A stretch of 64,000 bases of DNA from Lachnoanaerobaculum umeaense. Lineage in GTDB: Bacteria; Bacillota; Clostridia; Lachnospirales; Lachnospiraceae. The notes under the pieces are model-generated. The model searched no databases. It had not been told where the DNA came from and saw only the letters and a program-made list of their open reading frames with translations. Position numbers and translations under genes: made by a program. Every line of letters begins with the position of its first letter. Position 1 is the stretch's first letter. This document shows positions 35,915-44,875 of the stretch, piece by piece. The stretch is from NCBI RefSeq assembly GCF_003589745.1, contig NZ_CP032364.1, forward strand, positions 2,046,001-2,110,000, read 5' to 3'.

Positions 35915-36484
35915 TTACCCCTTTACAAATGACTGTTTTAATTCAGCCAACTCTTTTAGCTTTCCTTCAAATACTGATTCACTCATTCCTTTCCTAATAG
36001 CAATCTCATAATAAGTATTAAATTCAGGATGATTATTTTCTTTTACAACAGCTAAAAGTTCTGCAAAATATCCCCAGACATTATTATAATTTTTTGTTGA
36101 ACTGTAATCTTCTCTTTTAGGCTTCCACTGCATCTTTATAAAGAATTTATTCAGTATTTTGCTCCAGGTTTCCACATCGTCATCATAACAAAAGAACTTT
36201 GTTTCAAACAAACTGCCAAATCTCCTGTCCCAAAATTTTATATTGTCAGGCAAATACCAGGTATCACGAGGATTGCGGCATATCAATTCTATCATTATCA
36301 TTTCAAGTATTGAAGCCGGCTTCCCACCGACACAGCTATAACTTCCGGCAACTAAAGTTTGTGCACCTTCCACTTTCAGCTCTTCATAAACTGTACTGCT
36401 ATCAAGTAATACTAAAGCAATTTTAGCTCTATCTCCAAATGCTTTACCTTCGCTTAATAATTTGTACTTATTAAATTCGTTCAT
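35915..36484 (-). CDS. hypothetical protein, 189 residues
   Basis: I do not recognise the family. It is soluble, with FGDRAKIALVLLDSSTVYEE early and RNPRDTWYLPDNIKFWDRRFG in the middle; no signal peptide or membrane segment. The ATG has GGAGG upstream. It lies at the edge of the small-protein cluster, 34 bases after the histidine kinase gene, so it could share transcription with the two-component system, but more likely belongs with the accessory genes. Confidence 0.65.
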   Translation of the reverse strand: MNEFNKYKLLSEGKAFGDRAKIALVLLDSSTVYEELKVEGAQTLVAGSYSCVGGKPASILEMIMIELICRNPRDTWYLPDNIKFWDRRFGSLFETKFFCYDDDVETWSKILNKFFIKMQWKPKREDYSSTKNYNNVWGYFAELLAVVKENNHPEFNTYYEIAIRKGMSESVFEGKLKELAELKQSFVKG

Positions 36485-36518
36485 TTAGCCTCCTTACTCT
36501 TATTGGAAAAGGGTATCC

Positions 36519-37901
36519 TTAACCGTAATTATTCTTCAATCTTTTATTAAAAACCATTTTAACCTCAGCTCCTGCATTTACTCCTGTATAATTTTTTAAA
36601 TACAAGTTGCCTTTATTTGCTACGACAATATTCTTTACTACCCATAAGCCTAAACCATGTTTATTAGACTTATCTTTTACTTTTCCGGAAATGAATTTTT
36701 CTGTAAGTAAAGGTAATAAGTCTTTATTAAAACCTGTTCCTTCATCTCTGACTGTCAAAATAAACTCTTCAGGTTCATCTTTAAACTCTACCGTTATTTT
36801 AGAACCTTTTTTAGAATATTCAACCGCGTTGGCAACTATATTTTGCAGAGCTGCAGCTACTTCCTCTTTATCCAACATAATATTACTACATTCACTTTTT
36901 ATTACTTCTAAATTCAAACCGTTTAACCTACATATCCCGGACATTATCTCAATCCAATATAAAATCACTTCATTACTTACAACATCTTTTTTCCCTTCCA
37001 TTGTATAAGAAAATTTTTTCAATTTATCAATATACTTTTCCAGCCTGTCAATACCGTTTGAAATATCTGCAAATCTTTCAGATGATAAATCACTATGCTC
37101 TTCTTTTAATAGTTCTAAATTTCCTTTAATCAGTGTTATCGGTGTTCTTATGTCATGGGTAAGTTGTTCCACCAACTCTTTTTGCTTAACTTGCATATCC
37201 CATTGCTCACCAAGAGATTTTTTTAGATTTTCAGCCAGTACATCAATCGAAACCAGTACTCCATCTATTTCTTTATACTTAGAATACTCTCTCTCATAGT
37301 CCAAATCCATACGACTGATGTTATCATTAGCCATAGCAATTTTGTGAATTTCCCTTTTTAATATATTTGATGAGCGAATGAGAAACAAAGCGAATCCCAA
37401 AAACCAAATAATTAGTATCAGGACAATATATCCACACTCGAAATTTTCAAAGAGTCTATAAAGCTTTTCATTGGTAAATATAACATTAACTCTGTATCTT
37501 ATTACCAGTTGTCTATTTCCCCTAGTATAAGCCTTAAAAATATTTGATCCTATAATTTCACTACTGATGGCCCTTCCGTTTTTTATTGCCTGCTGTACTA
37601 AATCATCATATTTTTTATCAATGGTATTTTCTATTATTTTTCCGTCTTTCAAATATAAAAAATCATAATAATATGGTATTTCAGCCGGTGTCCAATCTTC
37701 TGTTTGAAAACCTGTTTCCACTTTTCCCGTCTGAATGTCCGCATAGTTGGCAGGGTAGACTACCCCGGCATTTAATAATACATTTAATCCAACATAAAAC
37801 AGCCCAATGATAAATAAAGTATATACCAACTCTATAATTGCATATTTGCTGATTAAATATCTTAAACTTTTTTTATTTCCCACTGATAACCAACTCCCCA
37901 A
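36519..37901 (-). CDS. sensor histidine kinase, lantibiotic-sensing type
   Basis: The 460-residue kinase has two membrane segments (~20-43 and 157-178) around an extracellular domain of ~110 residues, a HAMP-like stretch, the phospho-His249 in LTHDIRTPITLIKG, the N box IVANAVEYSKK and G boxes RDEGTGFN and GLGLWVVKN. The printed start overlaps the regulator gene by 40 bases; a GTG at 37883 with GGGGAG ten bases before it is an alternative. Its neighbours make it the sensor of the ABC immunity transporter, like NisK/SpaK or CprK. Confidence 0.92.
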   Translation of the reverse strand: MGSWLSVGNKKSLRYLISKYAIIELVYTLFIIGLFYVGLNVLLNAGVVYPANYADIQTGKVETGFQTEDWTPAEIPYYYDFLYLKDGKIIENTIDKKYDDLVQQAIKNGRAISSEIIGSNIFKAYTRGNRQLVIRYRVNVIFTNEKLYRLFENFECGYIVLILIIWFLGFALFLIRSSNILKREIHKIAMANDNISRMDLDYEREYSKYKEIDGVLVSIDVLAENLKKSLGEQWDMQVKQKELVEQLTHDIRTPITLIKGNLELLKEEHSDLSSERFADISNGIDRLEKYIDKLKKFSYTMEGKKDVVSNEVILYWIEIMSGICRLNGLNLEVIKSECSNIMLDKEEVAAALQNIVANAVEYSKKGSKITVEFKDEPEEFILTVRDEGTGFNKDLLPLLTEKFISGKVKDKSNKHGLGLWVVKNIVVANKGNLYLKNYTGVNAGAEVKMVFNKRLKNNYG

Positions 37902-38530
37902 ACTGTTTTTATAGGATTTATATAATATGGCTCAAATTTACTTCTTATTAATTTGATTCTTTCGGTAATCGTTGTAGAACTGTCGCCTTCCTTATCATAA
38001 CCATAAATTTCCGTATAAATTTTTTCTTTCGAAAATACTTGATTTTTATTTTTTAATAAGAACTCACAAATTTCGTATTCGCTATTTGTAAAACTTATCT
38101 CTACATTATCAAAATAAATTTTTTTCGAAAGCAAATCACAAGATATCGGATAATCTATAAGTTTTGAATGTTTTTCTCTATTTTCTCTCCGAATATGTGC
38201 TGCTACCCTCGCTCTAATTTCAGCAAGAGAAAAAGGTTTTGTCACATAATCATCCGCTCCTAATGCAAATCCTTCTACTTTGTCTTTTTCAAAATCTTTC
38301 GCTGTAAGTAAAATAATAGGAGTATCTATAATATTTCTGTATTTAGTCAAAAATTCAAAACCCGACATTTCTTCCATCATGATATCCAGAATAATCAAGT
38401 CATATTTGTATAAATCGCTTGGCCGGAGTTTCAGTGCCGAATTACAAATAACGACATTATATTCTTTCTCAAAGGTTAGCTTTAATAACTTCAGCAAATC
38501 TTTGTCATCATCTATTATAAGAAGATTCAT
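37862..38530 (-). CDS. OmpR-family response regulator
   Basis: The 222-residue regulator has a receiver domain with Asp7-Asp9 and the phospho-acceptor Asp49 (YDLIILDIMM), the switch Thr in LLTAKD and Lys in DDYVTKPFS, and a winged-helix DNA-binding domain (~125-220) ending GVGYQWEIKKV. It pairs with the kinase that follows and lies six bases after the transporter permease gene, so the whole ABC-regulator-kinase set is one operon. It should activate the transporter promoter upstream of 40712. Confidence 0.95.
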   Translation of the reverse strand: MNLLIIDDDKDLLKLLKLTFEKEYNVVICNSALKLRPSDLYKYDLIILDIMMEEMSGFEFLTKYRNIIDTPIILLTAKDFEKDKVEGFALGADDYVTKPFSLAEIRARVAAHIRRENREKHSKLIDYPISCDLLSKKIYFDNVEISFTNSEYEICEFLLKNKNQVFSKEKIYTEIYGYDKEGDSSTTITERIKLIRSKFEPYYINPIKTVWGVGYQWEIKKV

Positions 38531-38535
38531 ACCTT

Positions 38536-39267
38536 TTATTCCTCCATTTCACTTATTCCGTCCCACCTATTATACCAAAATGATAATATTACCACACTTA
38601 CAAATGAGATCAAAAAAGATATAAAAAGGTAAAAAATAACATTATATACATTAAAATATCCACTGACATATCCGTATATAAGTCTTATAGGATAAACAAA
38701 CGGAAAGTAATACCATATACCGCTTCCCAGATCTGTTGTGCCTAAAAGAACGGCAGCCAAGGTACAAATAACACCTGTCAAAATAGAGCCTGTATAATTG
38801 AATTTTAAACTTAAAAATTGATAAACAGGTACCATACTAATCAATCCCACAGACCCGATCATAGCATAAACTGCCAAATTCAATATTTGAACATTGATTC
38901 CATAAAAGTATAAAAATAACATAAACGGTAAGATCGCTATCCCTTCAATAGTCATTAATAATATAAAGATAAATATAAATCTAACAAAAAACAATTTTTT
39001 TCGACAAATTCCTATTCTTAAATCATTGGCATAGTTCCCGGCTTTTTTGTCGCTTTCATATAACATGGGAATAAAAAAGCTGACAGAAAAGCTTGCTAAA
39101 ATCGTATATGCTACAAAAAAATAGGCAAGTTCTACTCCTTTCAAACCTGTTGCACTTAAAAGATATACAATAAAAAGACCGGTAAAAATTAAAGGACACA
39201 AGATAATTACCATTATGGCCGGTGTTCTTTTGATTCTTAACAGGTAAGACTTTAGAATATTAAGCAT
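38536..39267 (-). CDS. lantibiotic-immunity type ABC permease (MutG/SpaG-like)
   Basis: The 243-residue permease has six hydrophobic segments and the family start LKSYLLRIKRTPAIMVIILCPL. It overlaps the preceding permease gene by eight bases. Members of this group, with a partner permease and ATPase, expel or displace lantibiotics from the membrane. There is no lantibiotic structural or modification gene here, so the set should give resistance to peptides made by others, as shown for CprABC of Clostridioides difficile. Confidence 0.88.
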   Translation of the reverse strand: MLNILKSYLLRIKRTPAIMVIILCPLIFTGLFIVYLLSATGLKGVELAYFFVAYTILASFSVSFFIPMLYESDKKAGNYANDLRIGICRKKLFFVRFIFIFILLMTIEGIAILPFMLFLYFYGINVQILNLAVYAMIGSVGLISMVPVYQFLSLKFNYTGSILTGVICTLAAVLLGTTDLGSGIWYYFPFVYPIRLIYGYVSGYFNVYNVIFYLFISFLISFVSVVILSFWYNRWDGISEMEE

Positions 39268-40018
39268 GACCTTTTCCTCTTTCCATCACTATATTTATAG
39301 CTGTTATTATGATGTACACCATGACACTTAACACTAATCCGACATATACTGCATTCATAGATGTTAAAGGGGATGATTTTTCCAAAAAAGTACCGTTAGG
39401 ATGAACCTCAATAATCGGACATAGTATACGTAAATTATAATCCCAAGGGAAAAATTCCCAATACGAGGTTACAGCAATAATTGCCGACGGAAATGTAAAT
39501 ATAAAATTAATTAAAATCACTAAAAACCTTTTATGAAATAATTTGTAAATAAAAAAAGATAAAGCAACTATCGGCAAACTTCCAATAAATAAACAACAGG
39601 TAGCTACTATCATGATTTTAAGACTAATCTCCTCATGTAATAAAAATCTACCTATTAAATAAATTCCTGTCGATGACAACATCAAAACAGTAAATAATTC
39701 AAAAATAACTATTCCGTTCTTGGCAATTAACATCTTTTCCGGGAATATATTCAATCTTCGCAACAAGGCAACATGCTCTTCTTTCTCTTTACCGTCAATA
39801 TTAACTACAAGCAGACTTAATATAACAGGTAAAATCAGAACAGGATACCAATTAAATGCTGTGGCCATTAAATAACTTCTTCCTACAGGGCTTTGCCCCA
39901 TAATACTGACCATAAAAAGATTAAATAATACAAAAATAACAGGTAATATATATTTTAGTGTAGAATTGGCAGCTCTTTTTTCCTTAATCCATTCCACTTT
40001 CAGCGTCTTAATCATCAT
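39260..40018 (-). CDS. lantibiotic-immunity type ABC permease (MutE/SpaE-like)
   Basis: The 252-residue permease has six hydrophobic segments and the family phrases TLKVEWIKEKRAANSTLKYI and RSYLMATAFNWYPVLILPV. It overlaps the ATPase gene by 11 bases and the next permease by eight, so the three are translationally coupled. It acts in the membrane as one of two unequal permeases. Either of two adjacent ATG codons at the start may be used. Confidence 0.9.
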   Translation of the reverse strand: MMIKTLKVEWIKEKRAANSTLKYILPVIFVLFNLFMVSIMGQSPVGRSYLMATAFNWYPVLILPVILSLLVVNIDGKEKEEHVALLRRLNIFPEKMLIAKNGIVIFELFTVLMLSSTGIYLIGRFLLHEEISLKIMIVATCCLFIGSLPIVALSFFIYKLFHKRFLVILINFIFTFPSAIIAVTSYWEFFPWDYNLRILCPIIEVHPNGTFLEKSSPLTSMNAVYVGLVLSVMVYIIITAINIVMERGKGHA

Positions 40019-40712
40019 TCATCACATCCTTTATAATAATTTCCATAAATAAATCTTCCAACTTAGACGAATCGGTATTTTGACCTTCATAACTTAAATG
40101 TCCTTTATTTAGGATACCGATTTTATCCGCAATCTGTCCAACTTCACTCAAAATGTGACTTGATAGTATGATTGTAATCCCTTGACCTGAAAGCATTTTT
40201 ATCAGTTCTCTTAATTCTTGTATTCCTACAGGGTCTAACCCGTTTGTCGGTTCGTCAAGAATTAATAATAATGGGCTGTTAATCAGTGCCATTGCAATAC
40301 CCAGTCTTTGTTTCATACCTAGGGAGAACTCTTTTGCCAACTTTTTGCCGGTATTATTCAATGAAACCATACTAAGTACTTCATCAATTTTCTTTCTGTC
40401 AATATTCAGTAAAGTTGTAATAACCTCTAAATTTTCATAAGCCGTTAAATTAGGATAAATAGCAGGATGTTCAATAATCGCCCCAATTTTCTTTACATCA
40501 TCTGCAGCTAATAGATGATTTTCAAACATCACTTCACCCAAGCTTTTTGGAATCGCTCTTGTTATGATTTTCAATAATGTCGATTTTCCGGCACCGTTAG
40601 GCCCCAACAGACCGTATACCATACCTTTTTCCACTTGAATTGAAACATTATTTAGTGCAATCCCATTTTTATATTTTTTTGTCAGTCCTTTCGTTTCTAA
40701 TATAATACTCAT
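40008..40712 (-). CDS. lantibiotic-immunity type ABC ATPase (MutF/SpaF-like)
   Basis: The 234-residue ATPase has Walker A GPNGAGKST (37-45), signature FSLGMKQRLG, Walker B LLILDEPTNGLD and switch His in ILSSHILSE. The start used is ATG 40710-40712, with GGAGG seven bases upstream; a six-codon longer start runs through that site. It is the first gene of an operon of ATPase, two permeases, regulator and kinase. It energises expulsion of antimicrobial peptides such as nisin-like lantibiotics, by family analogy. Confidence 0.92.
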   Translation of the reverse strand: MSIILETKGLTKKYKNGIALNNVSIQVEKGMVYGLLGPNGAGKSTLLKIITRAIPKSLGEVMFENHLLAADDVKKIGAIIEHPAIYPNLTAYENLEVITTLLNIDRKKIDEVLSMVSLNNTGKKLAKEFSLGMKQRLGIAMALINSPLLLILDEPTNGLDPVGIQELRELIKMLSGQGITIILSSHILSEVGQIADKIGILNKGHLSYEGQNTDSSKLEDLFMEIIIKDVMNDD

Positions 40713-40829
40713 TTGATTTACCTCCATCATTTTTATGGTATTGTTATAGCCGATAAAAATAACTAAATTATAACCGACAAAAAAATTATGGATTTGATGA
40801 GATATATTTTATTAAAATAGGCACATTAA

Positions 40830-40876
40830 AAAGCACATAGCTTAAAGATTATAAGTCTTAAAGTTATGTGCTTTTA
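40830..40876. terminator. terminator between the radical-SAM operon and the ABC operon
   Basis: AAAAGCACATA at 40830-40840 pairs with TATGTGCTTTT at 40866-40876, with a further inner stem (AAAGA/TCTT). It resembles the terminator at 25026. The end of a shifted tail frame of the SPL gene lies inside it. Confidence 0.7.
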
Positions 40877-40975
40877 CTGTACAATTCTTCATCCTTTACT
40901 TTCCCCACATATTTTGTAATTGTCGGATTTATAAATTCCGAAACTTCATATGCTATAGTACTCGCAGGTTTCTCT
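40865..40975 (-). other. out-of-frame coding-like tail of the SPL radical-SAM gene
   Basis: One base shifted from the SPL frame, the minus strand stays open from about 41010 through EGQKIPEKEIVKEKPASTIA and YEVSEFINPTITKYVGKVKD to a TAA at 40865-40867. The composition is protein-like and starts where the SPL protein loses similarity to a normal end (HEEIR then GTENTGKRNR). It suggests an indel replaced a longer natural C-terminus. Confidence 0.45.
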
Positions 40976-41884
40976 TTAACGATTTCTTTTTCCGGTATTT
41001 TCTGTCCCTCGAATTTCCTCATGATAGAAATAATCCACAATCACCGGATGTCCATGTGGGACTCTACCATAAGGCATTTCATTATCTACAAATGGGCACT
41101 CATACTTCTTAGCCATTTCCTCAGCTTTTGCTTCAAGCGCTTCAAAGTAGCTACGATTATGCTTGTTATAGATTTCATCGTAAAGCGGTAACAGATTAGG
41201 ATATTTCCCGGCGATATAATCCATGATCGTCTTCTTGAAACTGCCGCGTAGATTGAGATTTTCGAGCCAGAACAGATCGCACTGATCCTTTACCCGCTTA
41301 AAGATGGCTTCAAAGTCTGTGATGCCGGGGAATACCGGGGATACGAAGCAGACTGTACGAATACCTGCATCATATACCTGCTTCATAGCAGCGATACGAC
41401 GCTCAATGCTAGACGCAGAGTCCATATCATTTTTGAAATTTTCATCCAGTGTGTTGATTGACCAAGAGACGGTTACTCGTCCCAATTTCTTCAGTAAATC
41501 AATATCCCGTACCACAAGATCAGACTTTGTGCAGATTAGAATATCTGCGTCACTGCCAATCAGCTGCTCCAGAAGTTTTCGGGTATTCCCAAATTGCTCC
41601 TCCTGTGGATTGTAGCCATCCGTCACAGAACCGATGACCAAACGCTGTCCGACATATTTCTTTGGATTCTTAATTTCCGGCCAATGCTTCACGTCAAGGA
41701 AAGTGCCCCATTCCTCCTTGTGTCCGGTAAATCGCTTCATAAAAGAAGCATAACAATATTTGCAGGCATGTGTACAGCCTACATAAGGATTGACCGAATA
41801 ACCGCCTACCGGCAGACCGGACTTGGTCATAATGTTTTTTGTTTCTACCTCGTCAATGAGGATTCCATCGATTACTTCTGCCAT
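40976..41884 (-). CDS. SPL (spore photoproduct lyase)-family radical SAM protein
   Basis: The 302-residue protein has the iron-sulfur cluster motif C37-x3-C41-x2-C44 in GCTHACKYCYASF and the radical-SAM core up to ~250. The group is distinct from true spore photoproduct lyase and often stands beside DUF5131 proteins. The C-terminus appears frameshifted: a shifted frame continues for ~45 more codons. It overlaps the DUF5131 gene by 13 bases, and GC is visibly higher than in surrounding genes, which points to acquisition from elsewhere. The substrate is unknown. Confidence 0.85.
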   Translation of the reverse strand: MAEVIDGILIDEVETKNIMTKSGLPVGGYSVNPYVGCTHACKYCYASFMKRFTGHKEEWGTFLDVKHWPEIKNPKKYVGQRLVIGSVTDGYNPQEEQFGNTRKLLEQLIGSDADILICTKSDLVVRDIDLLKKLGRVTVSWSINTLDENFKNDMDSASSIERRIAAMKQVYDAGIRTVCFVSPVFPGITDFEAIFKRVKDQCDLFWLENLNLRGSFKKTIMDYIAGKYPNLLPLYDEIYNKHNRSYFEALEAKAEEMAKKYECPFVDNEMPYGRVPHGHPVIVDYFYHEEIRGTENTGKRNR

Positions 41885-42561
41885 CTTTTCTGTAACTCCA
41901 ACACTTTATTGAATTCTTCCGGCATTTCCTGAATCATATTTTTATCCCCTATGATAGGGACAAGGTCTTCCTTCATAAACACCGGAATGCCAAGCGAGTG
42001 TGCCCGGTTCGCAAGAGACCATGCCCACTCAGGCTCCGTATGAACCTTCCTGCTCTGAGCACCGGTCATAGTGCCGACAACAATCCAGTTGACTCCGGAA
42101 AAGTCAACTGAACCGGGATCATCAAATAGCGGCTCAAAGGTAACATGGTAGTGTTTTGCTCTGATATTTTTTCGAAGTGTGTCAATACGCCACAGTTCCG
42201 CTTTTCTCGTCACCGTAACGCCAAACCATGCGTTTTCCAGATCGGTATCAAAATCCAGTAGATCTGGACGTTTGGTAAGAAACAGGAACTGATGCTGTGG
42301 ATTTTCACGGATTTTTGCAAACACTTCGTCTCTCCATTCCGGCTTCCATCCGGAGAGATCGCTCATTCCGGTAAGAAGAAAGTTCTGCGGACGTTTCTTT
42401 TCCATCATCTTGAGCTTACTCTGGAAGAACTCAGGAACAGCGAAGTCATCAATCATATGCCAGCGTTTCACATTATTACGGGCATAGCAATATGTACACC
42501 CCACTGTACAGCCTATGACAATATTCATGTTTTGAATCTGATTTTTGATGCAAACGCTCAT
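41872..42561 (-). CDS. DUF5131 (phage Gp37/Gp68-like) radical-SAM-like protein
   Basis: The 229-residue protein has a C18-x3-C22-x2-C25 cluster motif (GCTVGCTYCYARN), then FLLTGMSDLSGW and FLFLTKRPDLL and VTFEPLFDD typical of DUF5131. The start used is ATG 42559-42561, overlapping the MarR stop codon (TAATG), with GGGAGGAG upstream; the TTG four codons earlier is not needed. It is between marR and the SPL gene in one operon. The reaction is unknown; paired with the SPL protein it may act in nucleic acid repair or modification, which is inference. Confidence 0.88.
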   Translation of the reverse strand: MSVCIKNQIQNMNIVIGCTVGCTYCYARNNVKRWHMIDDFAVPEFFQSKLKMMEKKRPQNFLLTGMSDLSGWKPEWRDEVFAKIRENPQHQFLFLTKRPDLLDFDTDLENAWFGVTVTRKAELWRIDTLRKNIRAKHYHVTFEPLFDDPGSVDFSGVNWIVVGTMTGAQSRKVHTEPEWAWSLANRAHSLGIPVFMKEDLVPIIGDKNMIQEMPEEFNKVLELQKRWQK

Positions 42562-42995
42562 TACTCCTCCCAATCCTCAAGATTCTTTCTGATGCGGTCG
42601 AGATATTCCTCAAACCGAGTAATTTCTTCCTCTGAAAAACCTTTATAGTAAATGCTACTCATCTCATCAGATACAGAATCGTACTCACCCTTTAAGGCAT
42701 GTGCTTTCCCAGTCAGGAATAGGAGTGTTTTCCTCTTGTCCGTTTCAGACTGAACGCGGCTTATCAGTCCTTGATTTTCCATTCTCTCCAGCATCGTCGT
42801 AAGAGAAGTTATCGCTAATCCACATTTGACCGAGAGTAACCGAATCGGGATTCCATCCTCTTGCCACAACACATAAAGAATACGCCCCTGGGCTCCATTG
42901 AACGCATCTATATTCTTTTCACTGAGAATCTTCTCAAAAATCCGGTCACCAAGTTGTTTTATTTTGGTGACCAGAAATCCGCCATTTACTTTCAT
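42561..42995 (-). CDS. MarR-family transcriptional regulator
   Basis: The 144-residue winged-helix regulator has the MarR layout: a helical N-terminus, the DNA-binding core GIPIRLLSVKCGLAITSLTTM LERMENQGLISRV (split here only for length) and a C-terminal dimer helix. It is first of the operon, and the promoter carries a perfect 15-bp inverted repeat that overlaps the -10 box and includes its own ribosome site, so it almost certainly represses itself and the two downstream radical-SAM genes until a ligand or oxidant releases it. AGGAGGT lies five bases before the ATG. Confidence 0.93.
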   Translation of the reverse strand: MKVNGGFLVTKIKQLGDRIFEKILSEKNIDAFNGAQGRILYVLWQEDGIPIRLLSVKCGLAITSLTTMLERMENQGLISRVQSETDKRKTLLFLTGKAHALKGEYDSVSDEMSSIYYKGFSEEEITRFEEYLDRIRKNLEDWEE

Positions 42996-43000
42996 GCAGA

Positions 43001-43043
43001 ACCTCCTATATAGTAGTTTATTGAATCATACTATATAGGAGGT
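43001..43043 (-). promoter_or_regulatory. palindromic operator of the marR operon
   Basis: ACCTCCTATATAGTA (43001-43015) is repeated perfectly inverted as TACTATATAGGAGGT (43029-43043), with a 13-base spacer. The repeat covers part of the promoter spacer, the edge of the -10 box, the expected start of transcription and the AGGAGGT ribosome site. A MarR dimer bound here would block transcription. Confidence 0.85.
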
Positions 43044-43053
43044 TTGTTGTCAA
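43025..43053 (-). promoter_or_regulatory. consensus promoter of the marR operon
   Basis: On the minus strand TTGACA (43048-43053), a 17-base spacer and TATGAT (43025-43030) form a near-ideal sigma-A promoter pointing at marR. The -35 box lies at the edge of the ASCH relic. Confidence 0.8.
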
Positions 43054-43070
43054 CAGTTTGTATTTATAAA

Positions 43071-43328
43071 TGTTTGAGTAATACACACAGGCTATCCCAA
43101 ACCGTTGAGAATAATATTATACTCTCCTACCTGTGGAATATGATCTCCGGCTTCATATAGTTCATATGCCGATGTCGTAGCTGTCTTAATTTTACAATTA
43201 ACCAATTCCGCCAATTCATCAGCCATTTCTTTAGTATTTCCAAAACTCCAAGCTTCATATTTTACATCTTTAGATAACTTCATTTCATTGCAAAATTTAA
43301 TCCAAAACTCTTTGACTTTATCATCCAT
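43071..43328 (-). pseudogene. ASCH-domain protein, truncated
   Basis: The first 78 codons (MDDKVKEFWIKFCNEMKLS through VGEYNIILNGLG) are the N-terminal half of an ASCH-domain protein with ELVNCKIKTATTSAYELYE. Then TAG replaces a likely Gln codon and the frame continues PVCITQT before all similarity ends at about 43071, where the marR promoter begins. A full ASCH protein has ~145-150 residues. The marR operon therefore seems to replace the 3' half of this gene. Confidence 0.75.
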
Positions 43329-43529
43329 TTAAACTGCCTCCAAAACTTTTAAATTGTACTCAAACCACATAGAAAAATCGCCACAAACCCTTATATTTAA
43401 ACAATGTCATTAACTTAACGTTTGGAGCATACTCTTGCAAATAAGGGTATGCTCTTTTTCTTTCACTTTTACTATTATTAGCTTAAAAAGAGCATAGTTC
43501 ACCAGTTTAAATCGAAATACTTATTCAGT

Positions 43530-44858
43530 TTAGAAACTTCGCTTATGTGTATTCGAGAAATTTGCTGCAAGCTGTCCTTTAGTTCTGTGATAATGTCTAT
43601 CATGCCTTATCGGCACTACATTTTTGCTTATTTCATCATACAATGCCTGTAGTAGCGCTACTTTTTTATTTCCATCTTTTTCTATAAGAATGTATATTAG
43701 GTCATTTTTCAGAAGTCCGATACTTAGGTTTCGGTTTAACTGCATTGTATGTTTATAATCATTCTTTAGGTGCTCCTGGCTACTTTCTTCTATATCACAG
43801 ATTATATCTTCTGCAAGATTGTTAACATAAATAGTGCTGTTAATGTCCTGCTCAATAAGCACTGATTTTACCCCTGTGAAATTTTTGATTTTTAATCTGT
43901 CTTTCAAAACTTCATAGGCCGTCTCTATACCCCAGCGCATATGATACAGTTCTGCAAAGCATTCCTCTGGAAATTTATCCCGTGGAAGATTAGTAGCGAA
44001 AATTTCTGACTTTCCATCATCTAAACACACCTTTACAAATCTCATTGAAAAGGAATCTCTGCTCATCATGATAGTTTCTTCTTTTTTGCCAATATAATTT
44101 CTCCTTCTAGCCTTTGTTAATGTTATGTCGACATCCTCATCATTTGATTTTAATTCTTTCTGTTCAGCCTTATAGTCACTTGTTTTTAGTCTTGCTACAA
44201 AATACACTCCATCATCTATAAAATTCAAAAATGCCGGTGTCGAAGGATAACCTCTATCCATAACAACAAGATAGGGATATCTGTTTCCAATTGTATCCTT
44301 TATTCCTTTTAACTGTTCCTGGGCTACTCGCATCTCATCAAACTTTACGGTATTAATACTGATTTCCAGAATAAAGCGATTAAGAACGTCGTAAATACAT
44401 CCCAGCCCAATCTGAGCACATGGTTTTCCTCCTCTCACTGAGGCACTTCCGTATTTCTCGATGGTTTCATCAGTTGTAGGAATATTTATATCAGATCCAT
44501 CTGCAGCTAAAATAAGGAATCCTTTATAGGTATATGGTTCTACCTCTTCATCCTGGTAAAAATTTTTATTATGTTCCTGATAAAGAAACTTAAATGCGTC
44601 TGGATTTAATTTCATCCTTTGCTTTAGATAACCTGGTTTAGATATTTCTGTTCCCGGATGTGTTGTTTTCATATAATTTCGCAGCTCCATTTTGAGAGTA
44701 AGGCCCTTGCGATTAATCATAGAATACACTAAATCTTCTAGTGGCATCTTTCTACGTCTGACAAGAGTGTTTGTTTTGCCACCACGACATACCTAAAGAA
44801 ATACATCTGAAAGAATATTATTCTGATCTTTTAATAGTCTATTCTGTGATTTTCTCAC
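43530..44858 (-). pseudogene. IS4-type transposase with an in-frame stop at codon 22
   Basis: The main frame (405 residues from ATG 44747) is a DDE transposase: LILAADGSDINIP, the second Asp in YLVVMDRGYPSTPAF, and YHMRWGIETAYEVLKDRLKIKNFTG with the catalytic Glu of the YREK-type motif. The natural start is further upstream: GTG at 44858 with GGAGGG gives MRKSQNRLLKDQNNILSDVFL, then TAG (44793-44795), then CRGGKTNTLVRRRKMPLED in the same frame. A single stop therefore separates the N-terminal 21 codons. Internal initiation could still give a 405-residue protein. Confidence 0.8.
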
Positions 44859-44875
44859 TACAGCCCTCCAATTAT

